Assembly (NCBI GenBank): GCA_003170875.1
Contig: PMYJ01000057.1
Coordinates: forward strand, 22,394-29,689
Direction: 5' to 3'
DNA from: Candidatus Dormiibacterota bacterium
GTDB lineage: Bacteria; Chloroflexota; Dormibacteria; Aeolococcales; Aeolococcaceae
DNA length: 7,296 nt
The first letter of the stretch is position 1; every line of letters starts with the position of its first letter. The translations under genes and the position numbers were made by a program. Of the stretch, positions 1 through 5,887 are shown piece by piece. The notes beneath the pieces are model-generated. The model did not search any database. It saw only the letters and a list, made by a program, of their open reading frames with translations, and was not told where the DNA came from.

Positions 1-1088
1 TGCACGTCGCGGTAGTGCTTCTCCAGCCGCTTCGCGATGCGCTCGAACTGCCGGTACACGGTCGGCAGCTCCTCGGCCATGGCGGCGATCGGCTTGGGGG
101 TGCGGATGCCGGCGACGACGTCCTCGCCCTGGGCGTTGGTGAGGTATTCACCGAAGAGCACCTTCTCGCCGGTCGCGGGGTCGCGGGTGAAAGCGACGCC
201 GGTCCCGGAGTCGTCGCCCATGTTGCCGAAGACCATGGACTGGACGTTGACCGCGGTGCCCAGGTCGTGCGCGATCTTGTTGTAGTTGCGGTAATCGACC
301 GCCCGCTTCCCGTTCCAGGAGCTGAAGACGGCACCGATCGCGGCCCGCAGCTGATCGAGGGGCTCGTCGGGGAACTCCTGGCCCTTGCTCTCCTCGCGCA
401 CGATGACGCGGTAGGCCGCGATCACCTCCTGCAGGGCCGCAACGCTCAGCTCGGCGTCGCTGGCGGCGCCGTGCCTGGTCTTGACCGCACCCAGCGCGTG
501 CTCGAAGAGGTCGCCCGATATCCCCAGCACGATCTTGCTGAAGAGCTGGATGAAGCGGCGGTGGGTGTCGAGGGCGAAGCGCTCGTCACCGGTGAGACGG
601 GTGAGGCCCTTGAGAGTGGTCTCGTTGAGGCCAAGGTTGAGGACGGTGTCCATCATCCCCGGCATCGAGAACTTGGCGCCGCTGCGCACCGAGACGAGCA
701 GAGGGTTGTCCGGGTCGCCGAATCCCTTGCGGGTCTGGCGCTCCAGCGTTTTGAGGGCGACGAGGACCTGCTCCCACATCCCGTCGGGGAACTGCTCGTC
801 ACGGTCGTAATAGGCGTTGCAGGCCTGGGTGGTGATGGTGAAGCCGGGAGGCACGGGCAGCCCGGCGCGGGTCATCTCGGCGACGCCCGCGCCCTTGCCG
901 CCGAGCAGGTCGCGCATCTGGGCGTTGCCCTCTTCGAAGAGGTACACCCACTTCGTGGCCCGACGCCGCGCGGGAGCCGCTTTGGTCGACGAGCGCGCGC
1001 CACGGGTCGAGGTGGTCCGGCCGACCGGCGCCGACTTCGTGGTCGTCCTGGTCTTCCTGGGGGCTCGGGGCTTCGTTGTCACGGGCAT
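1..1088 (-). CDS. ppdK: Pyruvate, phosphate dikinase, N-terminal part (gene runs off the left edge)
   Basis: PPDK interconverts pyruvate + ATP + Pi and phosphoenolpyruvate + AMP + PPi in the cytoplasm, linking glycolysis and gluconeogenesis. The reverse translation gives 362 complete codons with no stop, so the 3' part is outside the window. Seen: the family's usual start KWVYLFEEGNAQMRDLLGGK at residues 46-65, the ATP-grasp motif LPVPPGFTITT at 77-87, the nucleotide-binding stretch SVRSGAKFSMPGMMDTVLNL at 133-152, and NVQSMVFGNMGDDSGTGVAF at 281-300 followed by TRDPATGE. The swivelling phosphohistidine domain and the PEP-binding barrel lie off-window. The ATG start is supported by AGAGGA six bases upstream; an in-frame ATG at 1106 lacks as good a site. 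Odd: residues 1-46 precede the usual start and hold 14 Lys/Arg and no Asp/Glu, with much Thr, Ala and Pro. The gene is divergent from msrA. Identity is very sure; the exact start is fairly sure. Confidence 0.96.
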   Translation of the reverse strand, partial: MPVTTKPRAPRKTRTTTKSAPVGRTTSTRGARSSTKAAPARRRATKWVYLFEEGNAQMRDLLGGKGAGVAEMTRAGLPVPPGFTITTQACNAYYDRDEQFPDGMWEQVLVALKTLERQTRKGFGDPDNPLLVSVRSGAKFSMPGMMDTVLNLGLNETTLKGLTRLTGDERFALDTHRRFIQLFSKIVLGISGDLFEHALGAVKTRHGAASDAELSVAALQEVIAAYRVIVREESKGQEFPDEPLDQLRAAIGAVFSSWNGKRAVDYRNYNKIAHDLGTAVNVQSMVFGNMGDDSGTGVAFTRDPATGEKVLFGEYLTNAQGEDVVAGIRTPKPIAAMAEELPTVYRQFERIAKRLEKHYRDV

Positions 1089-1094
1089 GATCGG

Positions 1095-1100
1095 TCCTCT
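1095..1100 (-). promoter_or_regulatory. Ribosome binding site of ppdK (AGAGGA)
   Basis: AGAGGA on the minus strand lies six bases before the ATG at 1088. It matters because it supports translation from the beginning of the basic 46-residue tail rather than from a start near the conserved core. No comparable site precedes the GTG at codon 48, the only nearby alternative. Confidence 0.6.
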
Positions 1101-1127
1101 GGTCATAGCTGGAACAAGGGCGGACCG

Positions 1128-1133
1128 AGGGTA
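1128..1133 (-). promoter_or_regulatory. Possible -10 element for ppdK (TACCCT)
   Basis: On the minus strand TACCCT fits the TANNNT pattern of housekeeping -10 boxes. It would place transcription start near 1121 and give a leader of about 33 bases. No good -35 hexamer is visible 16-18 bases upstream, so this is only a candidate. The rest of the divergent region 1089-1209 shows no clear operator. A promoter for msrA must also lie here, but I see only a weak GACAAT at 1198-1203, close enough to the msrA ATG to imply a leaderless transcript if real. Confidence 0.25.
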
Positions 1134-1176
1134 TCACCGGCGCCGGGGCCGACCGCCCCCTCGACCGGCCCATCAC

Positions 1177-1194
1177 CGGCGGCACGGTCCGCCG
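1177..1194. repeat. Short inverted repeat upstream of msrA
   Basis: CGGCGG and CCGCCG form a perfect 6-bp inverted repeat around a 6-base loop, ending 15 bases before the msrA ATG. It could be a regulator site or a hairpin, but 6-bp GC-only repeats are frequent by chance in DNA this rich in G+C. Confidence 0.2.
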
Positions 1195-1209
1195 TAGGAC
1201 AATCGGGTC

Positions 1210-1785
1210 ATGGACACCACATCCCCGAGCCCTGACACTGTTGCCCCTTTGGTCCCACCGGCCCAGCCGGAGGGGGCCGCGACCCGGGAGATGGCCGTCT
1301 TCGCGGGCGGCTGCTTCTGGGGGGTCGAGGACGCCTTCCGCCACCTCCGCGGGGTGATCGCGACCCGGGTCGGCTACACCGGCGGCCGCACCGAGCACCC
1401 GACCTACCGTGACGTCTGCTCCCACACCACCGGCCACGCCGAGGCGGTGGAGGTGGTGTACGACCCGGCCCTGGTCAGCTACGAGGAACTGGTCACCGCC
1501 TTCCTGGTTGACGTCCACGACCCCACCCAGCTCAACCGCCAGGGCCCGGACGTCGGCGACCAGTACCGCTCCGCCATTTTCGTCCGCGACGTGGCGCAGC
1601 GGGCAACGGCCGAGCGCATCCTGGGGCGGCTCGCGGAGCAGAGCCGTTCTCGCCGCCCGATGGTCACCGAGATCACCGAAGCCCCGCGCTTCTGGGAGGC
1701 CGAGGAGTACCACCAGCAGTACTTCGAGAAGCAGGGCGGCGGTGCCTGCCACCTCCCGATGAGCGGGAGCTGGATGCGCGCTTAG
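1210..1785 (+). CDS. msrA: Peptide-methionine (S)-S-oxide reductase MsrA
   Basis: MsrA reduces the S epimer of methionine sulfoxide, free or in proteins, using thioredoxin or a similar reductant; it repairs oxidative damage. The 191-residue protein shows the catalytic motif GCFWG at residues 34-38 (nucleophile Cys35), then RVGYTGG at 53-59, TTGHAEAVEVVYDP at 73-86 and DQYRSAIF at 117-124, all typical of the family. Cys180 in the C-terminal tail (GGGACHLP) is the likely resolving cysteine, as in MsrA forms that recycle through a C-terminal disulfide. There is no MsrB domain. Residues 1-27 are Pro/Thr/Ala-rich and not conserved. An alternative ATG at codon 28 (1291) would give the compact form MAVFAGGCFWG, but its GGGAG sits almost against the ATG, whereas the chosen start has AGGA about ten bases upstream. 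There is no secretion signal. Identity is very sure; the start is moderately sure. Confidence 0.96.
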   Translation: MDTTSPSPDTVAPLVPPAQPEGAATREMAVFAGGCFWGVEDAFRHLRGVIATRVGYTGGRTEHPTYRDVCSHTTGHAEAVEVVYDPALVSYEELVTAFLVDVHDPTQLNRQGPDVGDQYRSAIFVRDVAQRATAERILGRLAEQSRSRRPMVTEITEAPRFWEAEEYHQQYFEKQGGGACHLPMSGSWMRA

Positions 1786-1829
1786 GCAGAGCGCCGGGTA
1801 CCCACCGAACGGGCCGGCCGGGGGGCCGC

Positions 1830-1882
1830 GACAGTGTCACCGAGTCGACAGGTGGATCACCCACACTCCGAGTCAGTGTCTG
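1830..1882. repeat. Cluster of short inverted and direct repeats in the msrA-membrane protein spacer
   Basis: The spacer 1786-1961 has no convincing terminator with a T tract. In its middle, GACAgTGTC (1830-1838) and GGTGgatCACC (1851-1861) are small palindromes. AGTGT (1833-1837) pairs with ACACT (1863-1867) around the second one. CCGAGTC (1840-1846, 1868-1874) and CAGTGTC (1832-1838, 1874-1880) are direct repeats. This may be an operator or a folded leader for the downstream gene. No clear -10/-35 pair was found, so the role is unknown and chance is possible. Confidence 0.25.
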
Positions 1883-1951
1883 CCCGCACCCGAGCTTCCC
1901 CCGGGCGGGCTGGCGGCCGGTCTGCGTCAGGGCGTGCCTCGCCGACAGCTT

Positions 1952-1955
1952 GGAG
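1952..1955 (+). promoter_or_regulatory. Ribosome binding site GGAG deciding the start at 1962
   Basis: GGAG lies six bases before the ATG at 1962, a normal spacing. An in-frame TTG at 1950 overlaps this site and so is unlikely to be the start. This fixes the protein at 329 residues rather than 333. Confidence 0.6.
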
Positions 1956-1961
1956 TTTGTG

Positions 1962-2951
1962 ATGAACAAAGACCTTCCCGGCGAGACGCCGTCCCCGGGG
2001 GATGACGAGTCGGCGCCCGACTCTTTCGATGGCTCCCCGCCACCCGCCCGGCGCGGGCGCTCTCTCGGACTGCGCCGGGGCGCCGCCGTCACCACCGCCG
2101 TCGGCGGGCTGGTCCTGGGCAGCGCAGTGGGCGGATTCCTGATCACGCGGGCAACTGGCCCGGTGACGACCGTCGCGGCGGCCAGTACCGCGGACGCCAC
2201 AACCAGCCCCTCCCCGGGTGCGCATTTCCGGGGCGGCTTCGGAGGGCCGAATTCCGGCCTCGGAGTGAACCTGGTCCAGGACGCGGCCACCACCATCGGC
2301 ATCAGCGAGCAGACCCTGGAGACCGACCTGCAGTCCGGCCAGACGGTCGCCCAGGTGGCGACGGCCAAGGGCACGACCGCGCAGGCGGTGATCAACGCCC
2401 TGGTCGGCGATGAGACCACGGCGATCGACAACCTCGCATCGAGCGGCAAGATCACCTCCGCCCAGGAGACCAAGCTCAAGTCCAACGTCACCCAGATGGT
2501 CACGAACTTCGTGAACCAGACCCGTCCGGCCACCGCCCCCGGCGCCGGGTCCGGCGGATCCGGTGAGCAGGCCGCAGTCCAGGCGGCGGCAACGACGATC
2601 GGCGTCACCGTCTCCACTCTGGAGGCCGACCTGGCCAAGGGCGAGAGCATCGCGAGCGTCGCCGCGGCTCAGAGCCCCAGCGTCAGCACGAGCGCCGTCG
2701 TCAGCGCGGTGACCGCCGCGGTCGACAGCCAGATCAGCTCCCTTCAAACCAGCGGCAAGATCACCTCGGCCCAGGCCAGCACCCTCACATCGGAAGTGTC
2801 GTCGCGGATGACGGACTGGGTCAACGACACCTACCCTGGCTGGCCCTTCGGGCCCTTCGGCACCTTCACCGGCTTCGGGGGCTCGTTCCCCGACGGCTCC
2901 TGGGGACACGGCACTGGAGCCTCCCCGTCGGCGTCGCCGTCGGCGACCTGA
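1962..2951 (+). CDS. Membrane-anchored protein with two homologous extracytoplasmic repeats, function unknown
   Basis: The 329-residue protein has five parts. Residues 1-39 are an acidic/Pro-rich cytoplasmic segment ending in a basic stretch (RRGRSLGLRR). Residues 40-62 form one Gly/Ala/Val-rich membrane segment. Residues 63-101 are a Thr/Ser/Pro/Gly linker. Two homologous repeats follow, about 102-189 and 203-292, joined by a Gly/Ser/Pro linker, and the tail is rich in Pro, Gly, Phe and Trp, ending in Ser-Pro-Ala. The repeats share AATTIG(I/V)xxxTLExDL, then SGKITSAQ, then VNxTxP, and look mostly helical. Positive-inside charge puts the repeats outside the cell. The segment could be an uncleaved anchor or a long signal peptide (possible cleavage after VAAA near residue 74). 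The protein has no cysteine and no recognisable catalytic motif. Similar GIS-x-L-x-LxxGxSxAxxAxxxG / GKxTxxQ repeats occur, from memory, in hypothetical secreted proteins of Actinomycetota and Chloroflexota. I assign no function. Start chosen by GGAG six bases upstream. Confidence 0.85.
   Translation: MNKDLPGETPSPGDDESAPDSFDGSPPPARRGRSLGLRRGAAVTTAVGGLVLGSAVGGFLITRATGPVTTVAAASTADATTSPSPGAHFRGGFGGPNSGLGVNLVQDAATTIGISEQTLETDLQSGQTVAQVATAKGTTAQAVINALVGDETTAIDNLASSGKITSAQETKLKSNVTQMVTNFVNQTRPATAPGAGSGGSGEQAAVQAAATTIGVTVSTLEADLAKGESIASVAAAQSPSVSTSAVVSAVTAAVDSQISSLQTSGKITSAQASTLTSEVSSRMTDWVNDTYPGWPFGPFGTFTGFGGSFPDGSWGHGTGASPSASPSAT
2265..2837 (+). repeat. Internal duplication encoding two repeats of about 88 residues
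   Basis: Repeat 1 (2265-2528) and repeat 2 (2568-2837) encode homologous domains separated by a Gly/Ser/Pro linker. The best conserved block encodes SGKITSAQ. Its 24 bases at 2442-2465 and 2751-2774 differ at one position only (third base of a Ser codon). Elsewhere the copies have diverged widely at DNA level, so this is an old domain duplication with one constrained block, not a recent tandem copy. Confidence 0.8.
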
Positions 2952-2971
2952 CCGGGACACCTCCCCGAGAT

Positions 2972-2998
2972 TGTGGCCGGCCCCGCGGGCCGGCCACA
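2972..2998. terminator. Strong hairpin between convergent genes, probable bidirectional terminator
   Basis: TGTGGCCGGCCC (2972-2983) and its exact reverse complement (2987-2998) form a perfect 12-bp stem with a 3-base loop. It starts 20 bases after the stop of the plus-strand membrane protein gene and lies 45 bases past the stop of the minus-strand isomerase-fold gene, so it can end transcripts from both sides. Neither side has a run of T, which is common for such hairpins in high-GC genomes; function is inferred from position and stem strength. Confidence 0.7.
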
Positions 2999-3043
2999 GT
3001 CATCTCCGGCCCCTCACCGGACCGGGCCGCACCACCCCGACCG

Positions 3044-3673
3044 TCAGAGGACCCGGAGGACCTGATCGGGATCCCGCTCACGCCGGGCCAGGGCGCGGAG
3101 CACCGCCAGCCGGCCGTGGCGATGGGCGGCGATGTCAACGAGCGCCTGGATCGCCACCCCTATCCCGGGCAGCTCCGGCGTCTCCCGACCGATGCTGACG
3201 CAGAGGTCGTCGGTGTGGAGGGCGAGCTCGATGATGCGGGTCGCCAAGTAGTCGTCGAGGCGCAGCACCTCCTGGTCGCGCACCGTCACCAGACGGCCCT
3301 CGGGCTCGTCCTCCAGGCGGACGCGGAGGCGCTCCAATCCACGGTCCATCCCCCCGAGCACCCCGCGGTGGCCGATCAGCGCCTCCTCGGCGGAGGTCGC
3401 GCGAACCCGGACGTTGATCGCCTGGTCGAGGTCGGGGCCGACCGCGGCGAAGTAGGCGGCCGCGGAGGTCACCGCCGCGACGGGGGGCGGCTCAGGGGCC
3501 TCCAGGGACCGCTCGACGTTGGTCACGGCCCGGGCAAGGTGGGCGACCAGGGCCCCCACGGTCATCTCGGAGAGCGCACTGGGTTCCTCCCAGCGGATGG
3601 CGACACCCGGGGACGCGACCACCTGGCGTGCCACCGCGGCGGCGTCCAGGAAGGCGGCGCGAGTCTCGGCCAT
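3044..3673 (-). CDS. Maleylpyruvate isomerase-fold (MDMPI/DinB-like) metal-dependent protein
   Basis: The 209-residue protein matches the N-terminal domain of mycothiol-dependent maleylpyruvate isomerase, a four-helix DinB/YfiT-like fold that binds a metal and a thiol cofactor. Seen: the entry motif TVGALVAHLAR at residues 38-48 with His45, and RIIELALHTDDL at 146-157 with Glu149 and His153. This His...Glu-x3-His set corresponds to the known zinc ligands of the family. The end, AAHRHGRLAVLRALARRER, is typical of short family members without the C-terminal sterol-carrier-like domain. Family members act on varied substrates, often with mycothiol, so the true reaction is unknown and maleylpyruvate is only the name-giving substrate. 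It follows glyS by six bases with GGAG inside the glyS end, 11 bases before the ATG, so it is co-transcribed and probably translationally coupled. Family assignment is sure, function is not. Confidence 0.85.
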   Translation of the reverse strand: MAETRAAFLDAAAVARQVVASPGVAIRWEEPSALSEMTVGALVAHLARAVTNVERSLEAPEPPPVAAVTSAAAYFAAVGPDLDQAINVRVRATSAEEALIGHRGVLGGMDRGLERLRVRLEDEPEGRLVTVRDQEVLRLDDYLATRIIELALHTDDLCVSIGRETPELPGIGVAIQALVDIAAHRHGRLAVLRALARRERDPDQVLRVL

Positions 3674-3679
3674 GGTCGC

Positions 3680-5116
3680 TCAGGCTCCAGAACCGGCCCT
3701 CTCGGCGGTCCGCCGCCGGAAGGCGATCAGCTGGTCGCGGAGGGCACCCTCGAGGCCGGCGATCGGCACCCGCACCTGGGTCATGCCGTCGCGTTCGCGG
3801 ATGGTGACGGCGTCGTCCTGGAGGCTGTCGAAGTCGAAGGTCACCGCCAGCGGCGTCCCGATCTCGTCCTGGCGCCGGTAGCGGCGGCCGATGGCCTGGG
3901 TCTCGTCGTAGTCGGTGGCGAAGTGGGGACGCAGCCGGTGCTCGAGAGCGCGCGCAGGGACGGTCAATTCCTCCTTCTTGGAGAGGGGGAGGACCGCCAC
4001 CTGGACCGGGGCGATGTCGGGGTGCATGCGCAGCACCGTGCGGGTCTCACCGCGCACGATCTCCTCATCGAAGGCGTCCATGAGGATCGTGAGCATGATG
4101 CGGTCGACCCCCGCCGCCGGCTCGATGACGTAGGGGACGTAGCGGCTCCCGCTCACCGGGTCGAGGTAGCTGAGGTCCACCCCGCTCGCCCGCTGGTGCG
4201 CGGAGAGATCGAAGTCGGTGCGGTTCGCGATCCCCTCCAGCTCGCCCCACCCGAAGGGATAGAGGTACTCGACATCGGTGGCCGCCTTGGCGTAATGGGC
4301 CAGCTCGTCCTTCTCATGATCGCGCAGGCGGAGGCGTGAGCGGCGCACCCCCAGCTCCTCCACGTACCAGCGGAAGCGCTCGCCACGCCAGTGCTCAAAC
4401 CAGTGGTCGTCGGTACCCGGCTCGCAGAAGAACTCCATCTCCATCTGCTCGAACTCGCGGGTGCGGAAGATGGAGTTGCCGGGGGAGATCTCGTTGCGGA
4501 ACGACTTGCCGTTCTGCGCGATGCCGAAGGGGATCCTCTGGCGACTGCTGTTCAGCACCGACTTGAAGTCGACGAACATCCCCTGGGCGGTCTCGGGGCG
4601 GAGGTAGACCTGGGCAGAGCTGTCCTCCACCGCGCCGAGAAAGGTACGGAACATCAGGTTGAATTGGCGGGGCGCGGTCAGTGTCCCGCCGCATTCGGGG
4701 CAGCCGGGTGCGTCCGCCGCCTTGCCTCGAGCGGCGCGCTCGGCGGGCAGATGGTCGGCGCGCCAGCGCTTGCGGCAGCTGCCCGTGCAATCGACCAGGG
4801 GATCGCTGAAGCCGGCCACGTGTCCGCTGGCGACCCAGACCTGGGGGTTCATGATCACCGACGACTCGATGCCCACGATGTCGTCGCGAAGCTCGACGAT
4901 GGAGCGCCACCAGCGGTTGCGGATGTTGCGCCGGAGCCGCGTGCCGAGCGGACCGTAGTCGTAGAGCGCATTGATCCCCCCGTAGATCTCGCTCGACGGG
5001 AAGAAGAACCCGCGCTGCTTTCCGAGTGAGACGAGGCGCTCGAGGAGGTTCGCCGGAGGCGTCCCGGTCGGGAGCGTGGAGGCGCTGTCGTCGGAATCGG
5101 CGGGCATGGGCGGCAA
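3680..5116 (-). CDS. glyS: Glycine--tRNA ligase, single-chain (alpha2) type
   Basis: This cytoplasmic class II aminoacyl-tRNA synthetase charges tRNA-Gly and is essential. The 478-residue chain is of the homodimeric type, not the alpha2beta2 GlyQ/GlyS type. Seen: the N-terminal catalytic start LVSLGKQRGFFFPSSEIYGG (28-47); the zinc-binding insertion with Cys110, Cys114, Cys139 and Cys142; RPETAQGMF (173-181); motif 2 around FRNEISPGNSIFRTREFEQM (206-225); motif 3 GVDRIMLTIL near residue 340; and a C-terminal anticodon-binding domain starting near PVQVAVLPLSKKEEL. Start choice: a TTG at 5116 has GAGGG nine bases upstream, overlapping the recO stop, while the ATG at 5107 would be 18 bases from it. 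I prefer TTG but only weakly; the conserved core begins about 20 residues later either way. It sits 12 bases after recO and 6 before the isomerase-fold gene, clearly one operon. Odd: the first cysteine pair is spaced CX3C rather than the CX2C I expect. Confidence 0.97.
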   Translation of the reverse strand: MPPMPADSDDSASTLPTGTPPANLLERLVSLGKQRGFFFPSSEIYGGINALYDYGPLGTRLRRNIRNRWWRSIVELRDDIVGIESSVIMNPQVWVASGHVAGFSDPLVDCTGSCRKRWRADHLPAERAARGKAADAPGCPECGGTLTAPRQFNLMFRTFLGAVEDSSAQVYLRPETAQGMFVDFKSVLNSSRQRIPFGIAQNGKSFRNEISPGNSIFRTREFEQMEMEFFCEPGTDDHWFEHWRGERFRWYVEELGVRRSRLRLRDHEKDELAHYAKAATDVEYLYPFGWGELEGIANRTDFDLSAHQRASGVDLSYLDPVSGSRYVPYVIEPAAGVDRIMLTILMDAFDEEIVRGETRTVLRMHPDIAPVQVAVLPLSKKEELTVPARALEHRLRPHFATDYDETQAIGRRYRRQDEIGTPLAVTFDFDSLQDDAVTIRERDGMTQVRVPIAGLEGALRDQLIAFRRRTAERAGSGA

Positions 5117-5125
5117 GTGTATCCG

Positions 5126-5130
5126 CCCTC
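5126..5130 (-). promoter_or_regulatory. Ribosome binding site of glyS (GAGGG), overlapping the recO stop
   Basis: GAGGG on the minus strand starts within the recO TGA and lies nine bases before the TTG at 5116, or 18 before the ATG at 5107. It favours the TTG start and suggests that recO and glyS translation are coupled. Confidence 0.45.
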
Positions 5131-5887
5131 ACCTTTCCAGGGCTCGGAGCACCTCCCAGGAGCGGAGGCGCCGGTCCAGGTGGTGCTCCAACTCCCTCTC
5201 GATGATCGACTCCAGTGTGGCCAGTGCGTCGTGGTCGAGGCGGAGGCGGGCCCAGGTGACGGCGTCGCCGGCGGCGGCCACCCGCAGCACCTTGATGACG
5301 CGCACCGGGCAGTCGATGGCCGCGGGGTCGCCGCGCCGGCAGTCGGGGCAGAGAAGCCCACCACCCGCGGCGCTGAACGCCCCCGGCTCCTCGGCCAGCT
5401 GCCGGGAGCAGGAGACACAGTGCTGCAGCTCGGGCGCGTAGCCGAGCCGGTCGATCATCTGACGCGCGAACCACACCAGAGCCCGGCGCGGGTCGCGCTC
5501 GGGATCGCCCAGCTCGTCGAGGGACTCCGCGACCAGGGCAAAGACGGCCGCGTCCGGATGGTGCCCCTCGAGCACCCGGTCGGTCAGCTCGGCGACGACC
5601 GCAGCGCAGGCGGATCGCCGGGCGTCGGTGGCGAGACCCGCCGGCGGCCCCGACGCCCGCTGCGCCTGGGCGAGCACCAGCAGCTCGCCCCGACCCTCGG
5701 CGAGCTGCATCCGGCTGCGCTCGAAGAGGTCTGTTTGCGCCGCCATGCGACTGCCCGCCTTGCGGACCCCACGGGCGATGACCCCCACCTTGCCATGGTC
5801 GCGGGTGAGCACGGTGAGGATGCGATCCGCCTCCCCGTAATTGACGCGGCGGAGGACGATCCCCTCATCGGTGAAGCTGCCGGGCAT
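5129..5887 (-). CDS. recO: DNA repair protein RecO
   Basis: RecO works with RecF and RecR to load RecA on SSB-coated single-stranded DNA and anneals complementary strands, in gap repair and recombination. Translated from the ATG at 5887 the protein has 252 residues, usual for the family. Seen: an N-terminal OB-fold domain with EGIVLRRVNYGEADRILTVL (8-27) and HGKVGVIARGVRK, then a helical middle, then a four-cysteine zinc site with Cys157/Cys160 (CVSC) and Cys180/Cys183 (CPDC) flanking the usual Gly-rich turn. A GTG at 5914 would add nine residues, but the ATG gives the family's normal N terminus; neither has a strong ribosome site. The 80 bases between it and the CNNM-type gene upstream contain no clear terminator or promoter, so co-transcription is likely. 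The stop is 12 bases before glyS. In many bacteria era sits just upstream of recO; here it does not. Confidence 0.95.
   Translation of the reverse strand: MPGSFTDEGIVLRRVNYGEADRILTVLTRDHGKVGVIARGVRKAGSRMAAQTDLFERSRMQLAEGRGELLVLAQAQRASGPPAGLATDARRSACAAVVAELTDRVLEGHHPDAAVFALVAESLDELGDPERDPRRALVWFARQMIDRLGYAPELQHCVSCSRQLAEEPGAFSAAGGGLLCPDCRRGDPAAIDCPVRVIKVLRVAAAGDAVTWARLRLDHDALATLESIIERELEHHLDRRLRSWEVLRALER

Noticed and set aside
15..1235. Long plus-strand open frame over the ppdK region
   Set aside because: It lies opposite a clear PPDK coding sequence and shows no family motifs; long antisense frames are expected in high-GC coding DNA.
799..1752. Minus-strand open frame across ppdK, the intergenic region and msrA
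   Set aside because: It is in a different frame from ppdK and antisense to msrA, has no recognisable domain and has low-complexity composition.
1796..1830. GC-rich palindromes (GGGTACCC, GGCCGGCC) after msrA as a terminator
   Set aside because: The arms are short, give no stable single stem and have no T tract, so I could not support a terminator call.
2049..2082. Possible twin-arginine signal in the membrane protein (RRGRSLGLRR)
   Set aside because: The motif lacks the Phe/Leu consensus positions after the paired arginines; the basic stretch is better explained as the positive-inside flank of a membrane segment.
1673..2960. Two long minus-strand frames opposite the membrane protein gene
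   Set aside because: The plus-strand frame has a ribosome site, a membrane segment and internal homologous repeats; the opposite frames are Arg/Gly/Ala-rich shadows.
3116..4339. 407-codon plus-strand open frame opposite the isomerase-fold gene and glyS
   Set aside because: It spans the junction of two well-supported genes on the other strand and has no motif of its own.
4395..5474. 359-codon minus-strand frame overlapping glyS and recO
   Set aside because: It is out of frame with both genuine genes and has no recognisable domain; both overlapped genes have full conserved motifs.
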